Assembly: GCA_023426855.1 (NCBI GenBank)
Contig: JAEZBU010000415.1
Coordinates: forward strand, 1 to 8,949
Length of the DNA stretch: 8,949 bases
DNA from: Pseudomonadota bacterium
GTDB taxonomy: Bacteria > Pseudomonadota > Alphaproteobacteria > Rhizobiales > Hyphomicrobiaceae
Direction of reading: 5' to 3'
Shown: one piece after another, positions 1 through 5,382 of the stretch
Layout of the letters: every line of letters begins with the position of its first letter
Position numbering within the stretch: the first letter of the stretch is position 1
Program-made: the position numbers and the translations under genes
The notes under the pieces: model-generated
Databases searched by the model: none
Told to the model about the DNA's origin: nothing
Seen by the model: the letters and a program-made list of their open reading frames with translations, nothing else

Positions 1-276
1 GAACTCGCAACACGCGGACAAACCTCGATCGATGGGCTTGAAGCAAAGTTTCGCGTCGATTAGGGTATCGTCGCGAGTGAACACGTTGAAGCCACCGTTG
101 GCGACAGCCTTCTGAAAGCGGTCGGCACAATCAGTCTGGCGTCACGCCAGCTTGATCTCAGGCTGCTGCTTGATGCTGCACCGGCCGCCGCGGCACGGGC
201 CCAGGTCGCAATTCACCCGGATATCCTGCTGTTCCAGGGGCCGTGGTCCGCGCCGAGCATCCAGATCGAACGCTAA
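1..276 (+). pseudogene. AsmA-family protein, C-terminal remnant with in-frame stop
   Basis: The frame starting at base 1 reads through to TAA at 274-276 and is broken only by a TAG at 61-63. Before the TAG it reads SIDGLEAKFRVD. After it, it continues with a plausible protein ending in LDLRLLLDAAP, then LLFQGPWSAPSIQIER. A 'v.G.isLa.r.lDlr......(F/L)xGPWsaPxI' ending is typical of the C-terminus of AsmA-family proteins, large envelope proteins linked to outer-membrane assembly and lipid transport. The similarity is judged by eye. Both sides of the TAG look like one continuous domain, so a single substitution (for example AAG to TAG) would explain it. No ATG, GTG or TTG with a ribosome site restarts the frame soon after. 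The gene begins outside the window, so the state of its 5' part is unknown. A sequencing error is the main alternative. Confidence 0.6.
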
Positions 277-366
277 ATCACGCAGTCATCCGAACGTTGG
301 GCAACTCTCTGACGCGCGTCCGTGCCAGACCCGCGTTTTGAATGCGCCTGAGTTGCGCGCCGCAGT

Positions 367-416
367 CATTCCGCCGGTGCCAGGACCGCGAGATCGCTAT
401 CGGCACCAGCGGAATG
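367..416. terminator. Large inverted repeat between convergent genes (terminator or palindromic repeat unit)
   Basis: The left arm, CATTCCGCCGGTGCC (367-381), pairs with the right arm, GGCACCAGCGGAATG (402-416), at 14 of 15 positions. The 20-base loop contains a smaller dyad, GCGA-GA-TCGC. The element lies 15 bases beyond the stop of the minus-strand peptidase gene and about 90 bases beyond the end of the AsmA remnant, which suits termination for the peptidase transcript. No T-run follows on either strand, so it is not a classical Rho-independent terminator. It could instead be a dispersed palindromic repeat of the REP type or an mRNA 3' protecting hairpin. Confidence 0.55.
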
Positions 417-431
417 CCCGCGCAGCAACGC

Positions 432-1070
432 CTACATGCGCCGCCGCGGGCCGGTGTCGATGTGGAACAGACCGCCGCCATAGTGCTTCAGTCCACCGAC
501 GGCGCCACGCAGATAAGCCATCGCGCCCCTGACATTGCCCCGCACGCGGAAATCGGCGGCACTACCGGTCAGGTGATAGGACTTGCGAGCACCACCGACG
601 CGACGATTATGACGTGGGCTCCGACAAGTCGAGTTTACGGTAACAGCACCGAAGTTCGCCGCCACATGCGCAATAACAGTGCGCAGACTCGACGCCAGAC
701 ATCCTGAATTGGCGGCCCAGCGAATGCTTCCACCGCCTGAAAGACTGCCCGCCGGCGCCGCGGCCTTCGGTTCCGGCGCCAGCGCGGCGCGATGAACGGT
801 CCGGCTGCGCTTCTTCGCACGCGGACGATGGCTGGGTGGAAGAGCGGCACCAAGTTTGCGAGGCGCACTCAAGGTACGCTGCGCTGATGGCGCCGTGAAA
901 CTCAAGGTGTTGTCGCCATTCCAGACCACGCCTTGCGCATGGCTGTCGGAGGGTGCAGCGACCAAAGCAACCAGTGCTGATGCGCCGGCGATGACGAGAG
1001 CCTTGCGAACATCCGCGCCGGCTCGAACAAAGCGCGAGCAGAGTCCGCGCGCTGATGACATGATTGTCAT
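432..1070 (-). CDS. Exported M15/YcbK-like peptidase (peptidoglycan D-Ala carboxypeptidase-like)
   Basis: This is a protein of 212 residues if it starts at the ATG at 1068-1070, which has a G-rich run (GGGGG) about 7 bases upstream. The ATG at 1059-1061 is an alternative; the open frame extends to 1175, but that extra part looks non-coding. Residues 1-45 form a signal peptide: arginines, then a hydrophobic run VIAGASALVALVAA, then a likely cut near SHAQ. A basic, Ala/Pro-rich linker follows (about 60-110). The catalytic domain occupies about 115-212, with CRSPRHNRRVGGA followed by the zinc-ligand pattern HLTGSAAD (H166, D173) and a second histidine in GGGLFHID (H203). These are the hallmarks of the M15 family (DUF882/YcbK/peptidase_M15_3). 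The family cleaves or binds peptidoglycan stem peptides in the periplasm. The protein ends soon after the FHIDTG motif, as family members often do. The exact substrate cannot be read from the sequence. Confidence 0.85.
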   Translation of the reverse strand: MTIMSSARGLCSRFVRAGADVRKALVIAGASALVALVAAPSDSHAQGVVWNGDNTLSFTAPSAQRTLSAPRKLGAALPPSHRPRAKKRSRTVHRAALAPEPKAAAPAGSLSGGGSIRWAANSGCLASSLRTVIAHVAANFGAVTVNSTCRSPRHNRRVGGARKSYHLTGSAADFRVRGNVRGAMAYLRGAVGGLKHYGGGLFHIDTGPRRRM

Positions 1071-1451
1071 AGGTAACCCCCATGGAATGCCCGTCTTAGA
1101 TCTGGACGATCGACAGGCCACGACCTTCTGATGCTGGCCGTATTGCTTTCCCCGCAAAGCGAGCCCTAACCACAAAAGAGCGTGATTGCTCCGCGTTTTA
1201 TGGGCAATGGTTAACGTGAAAAGTTATGGTTGAGGTTTTACTTCGAACCGGCGTGAATTTACTTCACGGTGCCAGTATTGGTGCACGCCCGGCGCGGACC
1301 GGCCCACGTGTGTGAGGCGATACCGCAGAGGAGACCGTCTTGACCCGGCCTGTCGGATGCTCCGACGCCCTCTCGAGTGGTGATCCGTTTAGAGATTGGT
1401 TGTGTCAGCAATTTGGCAGCCGCACAGATTACGACACCAAGCTGCGAAGCA
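1071..1451. other. Gene-poor stretch upstream of the M15 peptidase gene
   Basis: These 381 bases contain no convincing gene. Two open frames cross the right part (plus strand from 1340 and minus strand from 1498), but neither has protein-like composition or a recognisable family. The left part probably carries the peptidase promoter: see the AACCAT repeats at 1207-1231. A short perfect dyad with six-base arms (CGTGAA / TTCACG, loop of five) lies at 1252-1268. No T-run follows it, so it is more likely an operator or chance than a terminator. No -35/-10 pair stands out. Confidence 0.5.
1207..1231 (-). promoter_or_regulatory. Paired AACCAT motifs, CtrA-like half sites
   Basis: On the minus strand the sequence reads AACCATAAC (1223-1231) and then, downstream, TTAACCAT (1207-1214). 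The second is an exact match to the TTAACCAT half site reported for the alphaproteobacterial cell-cycle regulator CtrA, and the first shares its core. The starts of the two AACCAT cores are about 17 bases apart. They lie roughly 140-160 bases upstream of the M15 peptidase ATG, in the right orientation for a promoter element. The canonical full site TTAA-N7-TTAA(C) is not present, so this is a partial match. Control of a cell-wall enzyme by a cell-cycle regulator would make sense but is inferred. Confidence 0.3.
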
Positions 1452-1835
1452 TCATCTGGCCGCGATCGGATGCGGCAGGAATCCCCACAGCGTCGCAAGG
1501 CTCAACAGGCCTGCCGCAAGCAGCGCGGATTTCAGCGCGAAATCCAAACACGCATCGCGACGTGCCGAGCTGATGATTGTCTGGGCGATGGCCGCACTTG
1601 GTCGATCAGTCGGCTCCAGCAGCAGCCACAGCTCTGTCCGCTTGTACGGAGTGACGGGTGCCCGCCACGCCATGAGCATCAATACGAAACTCATGAGGAG
1701 GCACGAAAAGCCGCCGGCCCGCAAAGATATAGCAAGATCACCGGCCAAGCCGATCATGGACGTTGCGATGCCCAACATCGCAAATCCACATCCACGCGCT
1801 ATGCACGTAAACGCCAACTGCTCGACTTTGCTCAT
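1452..1835 (-). CDS. Small inner-membrane protein of unknown function
   Basis: This is a 127-residue protein. The ATG at 1833-1835 is preceded by GAGG about 7 bases upstream, which fixes the start. Three hydrophobic segments are visible: about 16-32 (GFAMLGIATSMIGLAG), about 41-57 (GGFSCLLMSFVLMLMAW) and about 102-119 (SALLAAGLLSLATLWGF). Between the second and third lies a polar loop with PYKRTELWLLLEP and an alanine-rich stretch. I recognise the general style (a small membrane protein common in Bradyrhizobium relatives, with a conserved YKRTE-WL-LEP loop) but know no function or formal family name with certainty. Long open frames on the opposite strand here are shadows. The gene is separated by about 200 bases from the genes on either side that share its strand, so it is probably its own unit. 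Confidence 0.7.
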   Translation of the reverse strand: MSKVEQLAFTCIARGCGFAMLGIATSMIGLAGDLAISLRAGGFSCLLMSFVLMLMAWRAPVTPYKRTELWLLLEPTDRPSAAIAQTIISSARRDACLDFALKSALLAAGLLSLATLWGFLPHPIAAR

Positions 1836-1967
1836 TGCTACCTCACTACCTCTCAGCGACCCGCCATTTCATGGGACGGGTCATGCGAGCTAGGACCGGC
1901 AATAAGGAAATCTGGTCGGTGACCGGTGCGGACGCAAGGGGGGACACGATGGAGCAGCGAAAGCGCA

Positions 1968-1988
1968 CCGCCGCTATCAAAGCAGCGG
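1968..1988 (-). terminator. Hairpin downstream of the YggT/membrane-protein pair
   Basis: CCGCCGCT (1968-1975) and AGCAGCGG (1981-1988) pair at seven of eight positions around a five-base loop. It begins 43 bases past the stop of the membrane-protein gene at 2032 and could end that transcript. No T-run follows on the minus strand, so it is a weak candidate. The rest of the 196-base gap (1836-2031) shows nothing else recognisable. Confidence 0.3.
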
Positions 1989-2031
1989 ACGATCGCCAGC
2001 TCGGCTATTGAAACGCGAATAGTCTGGTGTG

Positions 2032-2379
2032 CTAACCGCTCGCCAGGGCACGAAATGACGGCAAAGCCAGGAGTATGGTGCAACCGAGCCATATGCCGAG
2101 TGAAACTGGCGTACTCTCGCGCCGGCCAGCCAAGCGCTCGTAGATTGCAGCAGGCACGCCGGCAATCAGCAACGTCATCAGCGAGATGAAGGTCGAGGTC
2201 AGGTAGAAACTGACCAATGGCGTCGCGAGGATCGTACCGGCAATGAACGGCCTCACCAGGATGAAGATGGGGTCGAAGTACGGCGAGAAGTGCATGCCGT
2301 TGACCAGGGAAACAGCAGCGGTGGCGACGAGCAGTACGTCACGGCGCAGCATGTCGTCTCTGTTGCCAGCGTCGGCCAT
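2032..2379 (-). CDS. Small membrane protein of unknown function, coupled to YggT-family gene
   Basis: This is a 115-residue protein starting at the ATG at 2377-2379. The frame is open further upstream to 2457, but that part overlaps the YggT-family gene. The chosen ATG sits two bases after the YggT stop and has GGGAG about 8 bases upstream inside the YggT gene's end, which indicates translational coupling. Hydrophobic segments lie at about 44-62 (FIAGTILATPLVSFYLTS), 63-80 (TFISLMTLLIAGVPAAIY) and 92-107 (VSLGIWLGCTILLALP), joined by the polar stretch ERLAGRREST. No enzyme motif is visible. It is probably an inner-membrane protein acting with its YggT partner; a family name is not recognised. 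Confidence 0.7.
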   Translation of the reverse strand: MADAGNRDDMLRRDVLLVATAAVSLVNGMHFSPYFDPIFILVRPFIAGTILATPLVSFYLTSTFISLMTLLIAGVPAAIYERLAGRRESTPVSLGIWLGCTILLALPSFRALASG

Positions 2380-2381
2380 CG

Positions 2382-2693
2382 TCAGGCTCCCGTCGTCGGC
2401 GACATGCCTGCTGCAACGCAGGTCAAAAACCAGAACAAGCGCGCAGCCATCAGCCATGCAATGGCAAAAACCATCACTACACCGTTCGGCACAACCGCCG
2501 GGGTGATGGTGCGCACGGCTTTCAAGACCGGATCGGTAACGGATGCGAACACCCGCAGGATGACTGCGTCAGGCCGATTGCGGAAGAACAGCGACAGCAC
2601 ATAGCGCCCGATCAGCGTGTAGATGAGCGCCGCGAGGATCATATTTGGTATGTGAAAATACCAGTAGCTTATGAAGCTGTCAGAGACTGACAT
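2382..2693 (-). CDS. YggT-family integral membrane protein
   Basis: This is a 103-residue protein with an ATG at 2691-2693 and GGAAGG about 5 bases upstream. It has two hydrophobic spans (about 14-36 and 70-93). Between them lies the YggT-type core: ILRVFASVTDPVLKAVRTITP, matching the family pattern 'l..iT-PvL.PvR.iiP'. YggT-family proteins are small membrane proteins of poorly defined role; in various bacteria they have been linked to osmotic tolerance or cell division and membrane organisation. Length is normal for the family. It is the first gene of a two-gene unit with the membrane protein at 2032-2379. It lies downstream of the symporter genes on the same strand, but a hairpin terminator (2738-2766) separates them, so it may be transcribed separately or by read-through. 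Confidence 0.75.
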   Translation of the reverse strand: MSVSDSFISYWYFHIPNMILAALIYTLIGRYVLSLFFRNRPDAVILRVFASVTDPVLKAVRTITPAVVPNGVVMVFAIAWLMAARLFWFLTCVAAGMSPTTGA

Positions 2694-2737
2694 CAGACCT
2701 TCCGGCTACGACACTGCCTGGCTCTTTTGCAGAAACG

Positions 2738-2766
2738 AAGAGCGGGGCGCAAGGCCCCGCCCTCTC
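2738..2766 (-). terminator. Hairpin terminator after the symporter large-subunit gene
   Basis: GCGGGGC (2742-2748) and GCCCCGC (2754-2760) form a perfect seven-pair GC stem around a five-base loop. Flanking AGA/TCT bases can extend the stem with a small bulge. On the minus strand the stem is followed by TCTTCGTTT, a modest T-rich tail. It lies about 30 bases past the symporter stop at 2792, the expected place for an intrinsic terminator of the DUF4212-symporter operon. The weak T-run may allow read-through into the YggT-family gene. Confidence 0.75.
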
Positions 2767-2791
2767 TCATCTGGTGATATTCGCCCCCGGC

Positions 2792-4810
2792 TCAATGTGC
2801 CGGCAGAACCGCATCCTTGTCGCGGATGATGGTGTCGCCGCGCGGACGCCGCGTAGCATCGACCATATCCTGGATCTCCTTGGACGGCGGCGCCGTCACC
2901 AGGGACACGATCCAGATCGCGGCAAACCCGACCGGCAAGCCGAAGATCGCCGCCGAGATATTGCGCACGCCCCACCAGCTCGCGATGGTTTGAGCGTGGC
3001 GATCCAGCGCGATGTACGCTGCCTCCTTGGCATCGCCGGTCGCACCCATCCACGCAGCTTTCAATTCTGCGTAGCGGGCCGCAGCCGCAGGCGTCGCGTT
3101 CGAGAGCCATCCCCACATATCGTAGAAATGAACCGCGAAATAGCGCGTACCAACGAGGTAGTACACGCATACGCCGAAGCCGAGGATCATCCCCACGATG
3201 GCGCCTTGCGTGTTGGCCCGCTTCCACCAGATGCCCATGACCAGCGCCGGGAAGATGCCCGCTGCTGCCAGCGAGAACGCCCAGGCGACCATGGATAGGA
3301 TGTCCGCGGGTTTCGTCGAAGCCGTGTAAGCAGCCGCGATAGCCACGATCAACAGCAGCATGCGAGCCACGATCAAACGACGCTTCGTGGGCGCATTGCG
3401 GTCGATCATCTTGTAGTAGATGTCATGCGACAGTGCGTTGGCGATGGCGAGCAGGAGCCCGTCCGCCGTCGAAAGCGCGGCGGCTAGGCCGCCCGCCGCA
3501 ACCAGACCTGCAATCACGTACGGCATGCCCGCGATCTCCGGGGTGGAGAGCACGATCACGTCCGTATTGATGTTCAGATCCTGAAGGCGCAGAACGCCAG
3601 TATTGCCCGCAATCTTGCCACAGGCCGCAACGACGGCATCGACAGCCGTGGCATCGGCACCGCAGATCTTCACAAGCCCGAGCTTACCGTAAGTGTAAAT
3701 CCACGCGGGCAGGTCGGTGAGCTGCGTGCCGTTGTTGATCAGGGTGTAGACTTCCAGCTTGGAGAACGCCGCATAAGCCGGTGCGGTGAAGTACAACAGG
3801 AAGATGAAGAACAGCGACCATGCCACCGAGCTACGCGCTTCACGCACCGACGGGGTGGTGAAATAGCGCATCAGGATGTGTGGCAGGGAGGCCGTACCGA
3901 CCATCAGACAGAAGATCAGCGAGAAGTAGTTCAGCGGATCGTACGTCGTGAATGGCTTGATGTGTGGTTTAGCGAAACTGCCGTCGGCAGTCGTTGCGGC
4001 CAACTGCTTGGAAGCCATGCTCTGCTCAAGCGAGGCGATATCTGCCAGCGCCTGACCATAGGTCAGCTGCGGAAGCGGCAACCCATATTTCTTGGCGGAC
4101 AATATGACGACCGGCATCAGGTACGCCACGATCAGCACGATGTATTGTGCCACCTGAGTCCAGGTCACAGCCTTCATGCCGCCCAGCATCGAGCACAGAA
4201 GAATGCCAAGTAGGCCGACATAAACCGCAACCGTGAAGTCGATATCGAGGAAGCGAGAGGCGATAATGCCGGTCGCGAAAATCTGCGCCGTCACGTAGGT
4301 GAACGAGCAGCAGACAAGAACGATAACGGCAAGAAAGCGCGTGAAGTTTCCGCCATAGCGTTCCGAGAAAAAGTCCGGCACCGTGAATGCACCGAACTTG
4401 CGCAGGAACGGCGCAATCAGAATTGCGACGAGAACGAAACCGCCAGTCCATCCGAGCACGAATGACAAGCCGTCGTAGCCGAGCAGGAACAGCGTACCCG
4501 CCATACCGACAAACGACGCACCTGACATCCAGTCGGCGCCCGTCGCCATGCCATTATAAAGTGACGGAACGCGACGACCGGCAACGTAGTATTCGCCAAC
4601 TTCTGCGGTTCGCGACAGAATACCGATGACGGCGTAAACAGCGAGCGTCAGAAACACGAAGCCGTAACCGATCCAGCGGTTCGGCACGCCCATCTGCTCT
4701 AGAATAGCCAGTACGATTACAAAGGCGAAAAAGCCGCCCGTATACAGTCCATAAATCTTGCCGAGGTTGGAGATAAAATCCCCTTTCGCGGCCTGGGTTT
4801 GTTGAGCCAT
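2792..4810 (-). CDS. Sodium/solute symporter large subunit, VC_2705 subfamily (acetate-permease-like)
   Basis: This is a 672-residue inner-membrane transporter of the SSS family (PutP/ActP fold), with many hydrophobic spans over its full length. Conserved stretches visible are GMATGADWMSGASFVGMAG (87-105), GMKAVTWTQVAQYIVL (211-226), GTASLPHILMRYFTTPSVREA (from 305) and GLAAALSTADGLLLAIANAL (441-460). The Ser/Thr of ALSTADG is where the family places its Na2 ligands. The family imports small carboxylates such as acetate with sodium; the substrate here is not proven. Pairing with a DUF4212 gene immediately upstream is diagnostic of this subfamily. The start at 4808-4810 has GAGGG about 8 bases upstream, 10 bases after the upstream stop. 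The protein is longer than I expect for the subfamily (around 550-600), with extra hydrophilic loops at about 350-425 and 560-612. No acetyl-CoA synthetase gene is in the window. Confidence 0.9.
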   Translation of the reverse strand: MAQQTQAAKGDFISNLGKIYGLYTGGFFAFVIVLAILEQMGVPNRWIGYGFVFLTLAVYAVIGILSRTAEVGEYYVAGRRVPSLYNGMATGADWMSGASFVGMAGTLFLLGYDGLSFVLGWTGGFVLVAILIAPFLRKFGAFTVPDFFSERYGGNFTRFLAVIVLVCCSFTYVTAQIFATGIIASRFLDIDFTVAVYVGLLGILLCSMLGGMKAVTWTQVAQYIVLIVAYLMPVVILSAKKYGLPLPQLTYGQALADIASLEQSMASKQLAATTADGSFAKPHIKPFTTYDPLNYFSLIFCLMVGTASLPHILMRYFTTPSVREARSSVAWSLFFIFLLYFTAPAYAAFSKLEVYTLINNGTQLTDLPAWIYTYGKLGLVKICGADATAVDAVVAACGKIAGNTGVLRLQDLNINTDVIVLSTPEIAGMPYVIAGLVAAGGLAAALSTADGLLLAIANALSHDIYYKMIDRNAPTKRRLIVARMLLLIVAIAAAYTASTKPADILSMVAWAFSLAAAGIFPALVMGIWWKRANTQGAIVGMILGFGVCVYYLVGTRYFAVHFYDMWGWLSNATPAAAARYAELKAAWMGATGDAKEAAYIALDRHAQTIASWWGVRNISAAIFGLPVGFAAIWIVSLVTAPPSKEIQDMVDATRRPRGDTIIRDKDAVLPAH

Positions 4811-4820
4811 GACCGTTCCC

Positions 4821-5078
4821 TCACTCGTCCTCAGCCACGCCTTCTTGGCGATCGATCTTGTCCTGCGCCGAAGCGAAGTAGAAGAGCATCACGACGAAAG
4901 CGATCAGGGAGCCCTGCGCGGCCATATAGAAGCCGAGTGGGAAACCAAGGAAAACGATCGAATTAAGCTGGTTCACGAACATGTGGATGAAGAAGCCGAA
5001 GAACACCCACAACACCAACATCGTCCACATCAGTCTACTGGTTCGTTCCCAGTATCTGTCTTCGCCCTGCTGTTGCAT
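4821..5078 (-). CDS. DUF4212 sodium/substrate symporter small subunit
   Basis: This is an 85-residue protein with two membrane spans (about 15-33 and 50-69). The signature includes RYWERTSRLMW near the N-terminus and the FPLGFYMAAQGS stretch at about 46-57, then a charged tail rich in D and E. These match the DUF4212 family (putative solute:sodium symporter small subunit), which is found next to VC_2705-type symporters. The ATG at 5076-5078 is chosen because GGGAGAG lies about 8 bases upstream. The ATG at 5118-5120 would give 99 residues but is preceded by a C-rich stretch with no ribosome site. It is the first gene of the operon, 10 bases before the large subunit. It is thought to support assembly or activity of the transporter; its exact role is not established. 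Confidence 0.9.
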   Translation of the reverse strand: MQQQGEDRYWERTSRLMWTMLVLWVFFGFFIHMFVNQLNSIVFLGFPLGFYMAAQGSLIAFVVMLFYFASAQDKIDRQEGVAEDE

Positions 5079-5154
5079 CGGTTGTCTCTCCCAAAAGCGA
5101 GCGCTTGAACGCGGTTTCATCTTGGGGGGAGCCGCAAATCACACCTAACGTCGA

Positions 5155-5164
5155 AACGTACGTT
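5155..5164. promoter_or_regulatory. Perfect palindrome AACGTACGTT upstream of the symporter operon
   Basis: The ten-base perfect palindrome sits about 77 bases upstream of the DUF4212 start. With flanks it extends to GAAACGTACGTTCC (5153-5166) with one mismatched pair. Position and symmetry suit an operator for the symporter operon. I do not recognise the motif as the site of a named regulator. Confidence 0.3.
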
Positions 5165-5270
5165 CCCCAGACGCGAAAGGTTAGTGTTCTGCATAGACCG
5201 CATAAACCCTGACTTTAGACTGATCCGCGCGCATTTATTGCGATACTATCGACGTGTCGGGAAAACCGGA

Positions 5271-5307
5271 TTTTGCATGTGCAAATTATTTTACTGCACA
5301 TGCGAAA
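5271..5307. promoter_or_regulatory. 13-base-arm inverted repeat, candidate shared operator
   Basis: The left arm, TTTTGCATGTGCA (5271-5283), and the right arm, TGCACATGCGAAA (5295-5307), are reverse complements at 12 of 13 positions, with 11 AT-rich bases between. Each arm is itself close to a dyad: TTTGCA-TG-TGCAAA at 5272-5285 is perfect, and the right copy is TGCA-CA-TGCG. This looks like two tandem binding sites for a dimeric regulator, or one site for a tetramer. It ends 75 bases upstream of the exonuclease-CBS-DUF294 start and about 190 bases upstream of the DUF4212 start. The TTTGC/GCAAA core recalls sites of the ScfR/RamB regulators of short-chain fatty-acid metabolism, but it is not an exact match. 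Confidence 0.55.
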
Positions 5308-5382
5308 TGAAAAAATGTTCGTGCCCTTCCTGATACTTGCATCGATTCAAAAATTTGAGAAACGATCCGAGGGGGAACGTTC

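Larger units (their letters stand above)
5079..5382. promoter_or_regulatory. Divergent intergenic control region of symporter operon and exonuclease-CBS-DUF294 gene
   Basis: About 304 bases separate the two divergent starts. The region is more AT-rich than its surroundings, especially 5265-5365, as expected for promoters. It holds a long inverted repeat (5271-5307), a perfect 10-base palindrome (5155-5164), a dyad CGATA-C-TATCG (5241-5251) and TCAAA-AA-TTTGA (5347-5358). No clear sigma-70 -35/-10 pair can be assigned in either direction. The plus-strand gene has a strong ribosome site (GAGGGGGAA, 5369-5377). Confidence 0.6.

Noticed and set aside
136..150. Perfect dyad CTGGCG-TCA-CGCCAG
   Set aside because: It lies inside the coding sequence of the AsmA remnant and has short arms; probably chance in GC-rich DNA.
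152..707. Plus-strand open frames at the left end (152-532 and 342-707)
   Set aside because: Their composition is R/C/H-rich and not protein-like. They overlap the AsmA remnant frame and the antisense of the M15 gene.
607..1083. Minus-strand 158-codon open frame overlapping the M15 peptidase gene
   Set aside because: It has no family features, while the overlapping frame carries a signal peptide and the zinc-ligand motifs.
1340..1573. 77-codon plus-strand frame with a TTG start and a GAGGAG sequence 6 bases upstream
   Set aside because: The ribosome-site match is good, but half the frame is antisense to the small membrane protein gene, the residues resemble no family, and the GAGGAG is likely chance.
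2706..3227. Minus-strand 173-codon frame at the end of the symporter gene
   Set aside because: It is an out-of-frame shadow of the symporter's C-terminal coding region.
5303..5326. Possible sigma-54 promoter on the minus strand (GGGCACG then TT)
   Set aside because: The -12 element lacks the required GC, and it is about 240 bases from the symporter start.
5307..5333. Eight-codon ORF (MKKCSCPS) before the 700-residue protein, considered as a leader peptide
   Set aside because: It has no ribosome site and no attenuator hairpins between it and the gene.
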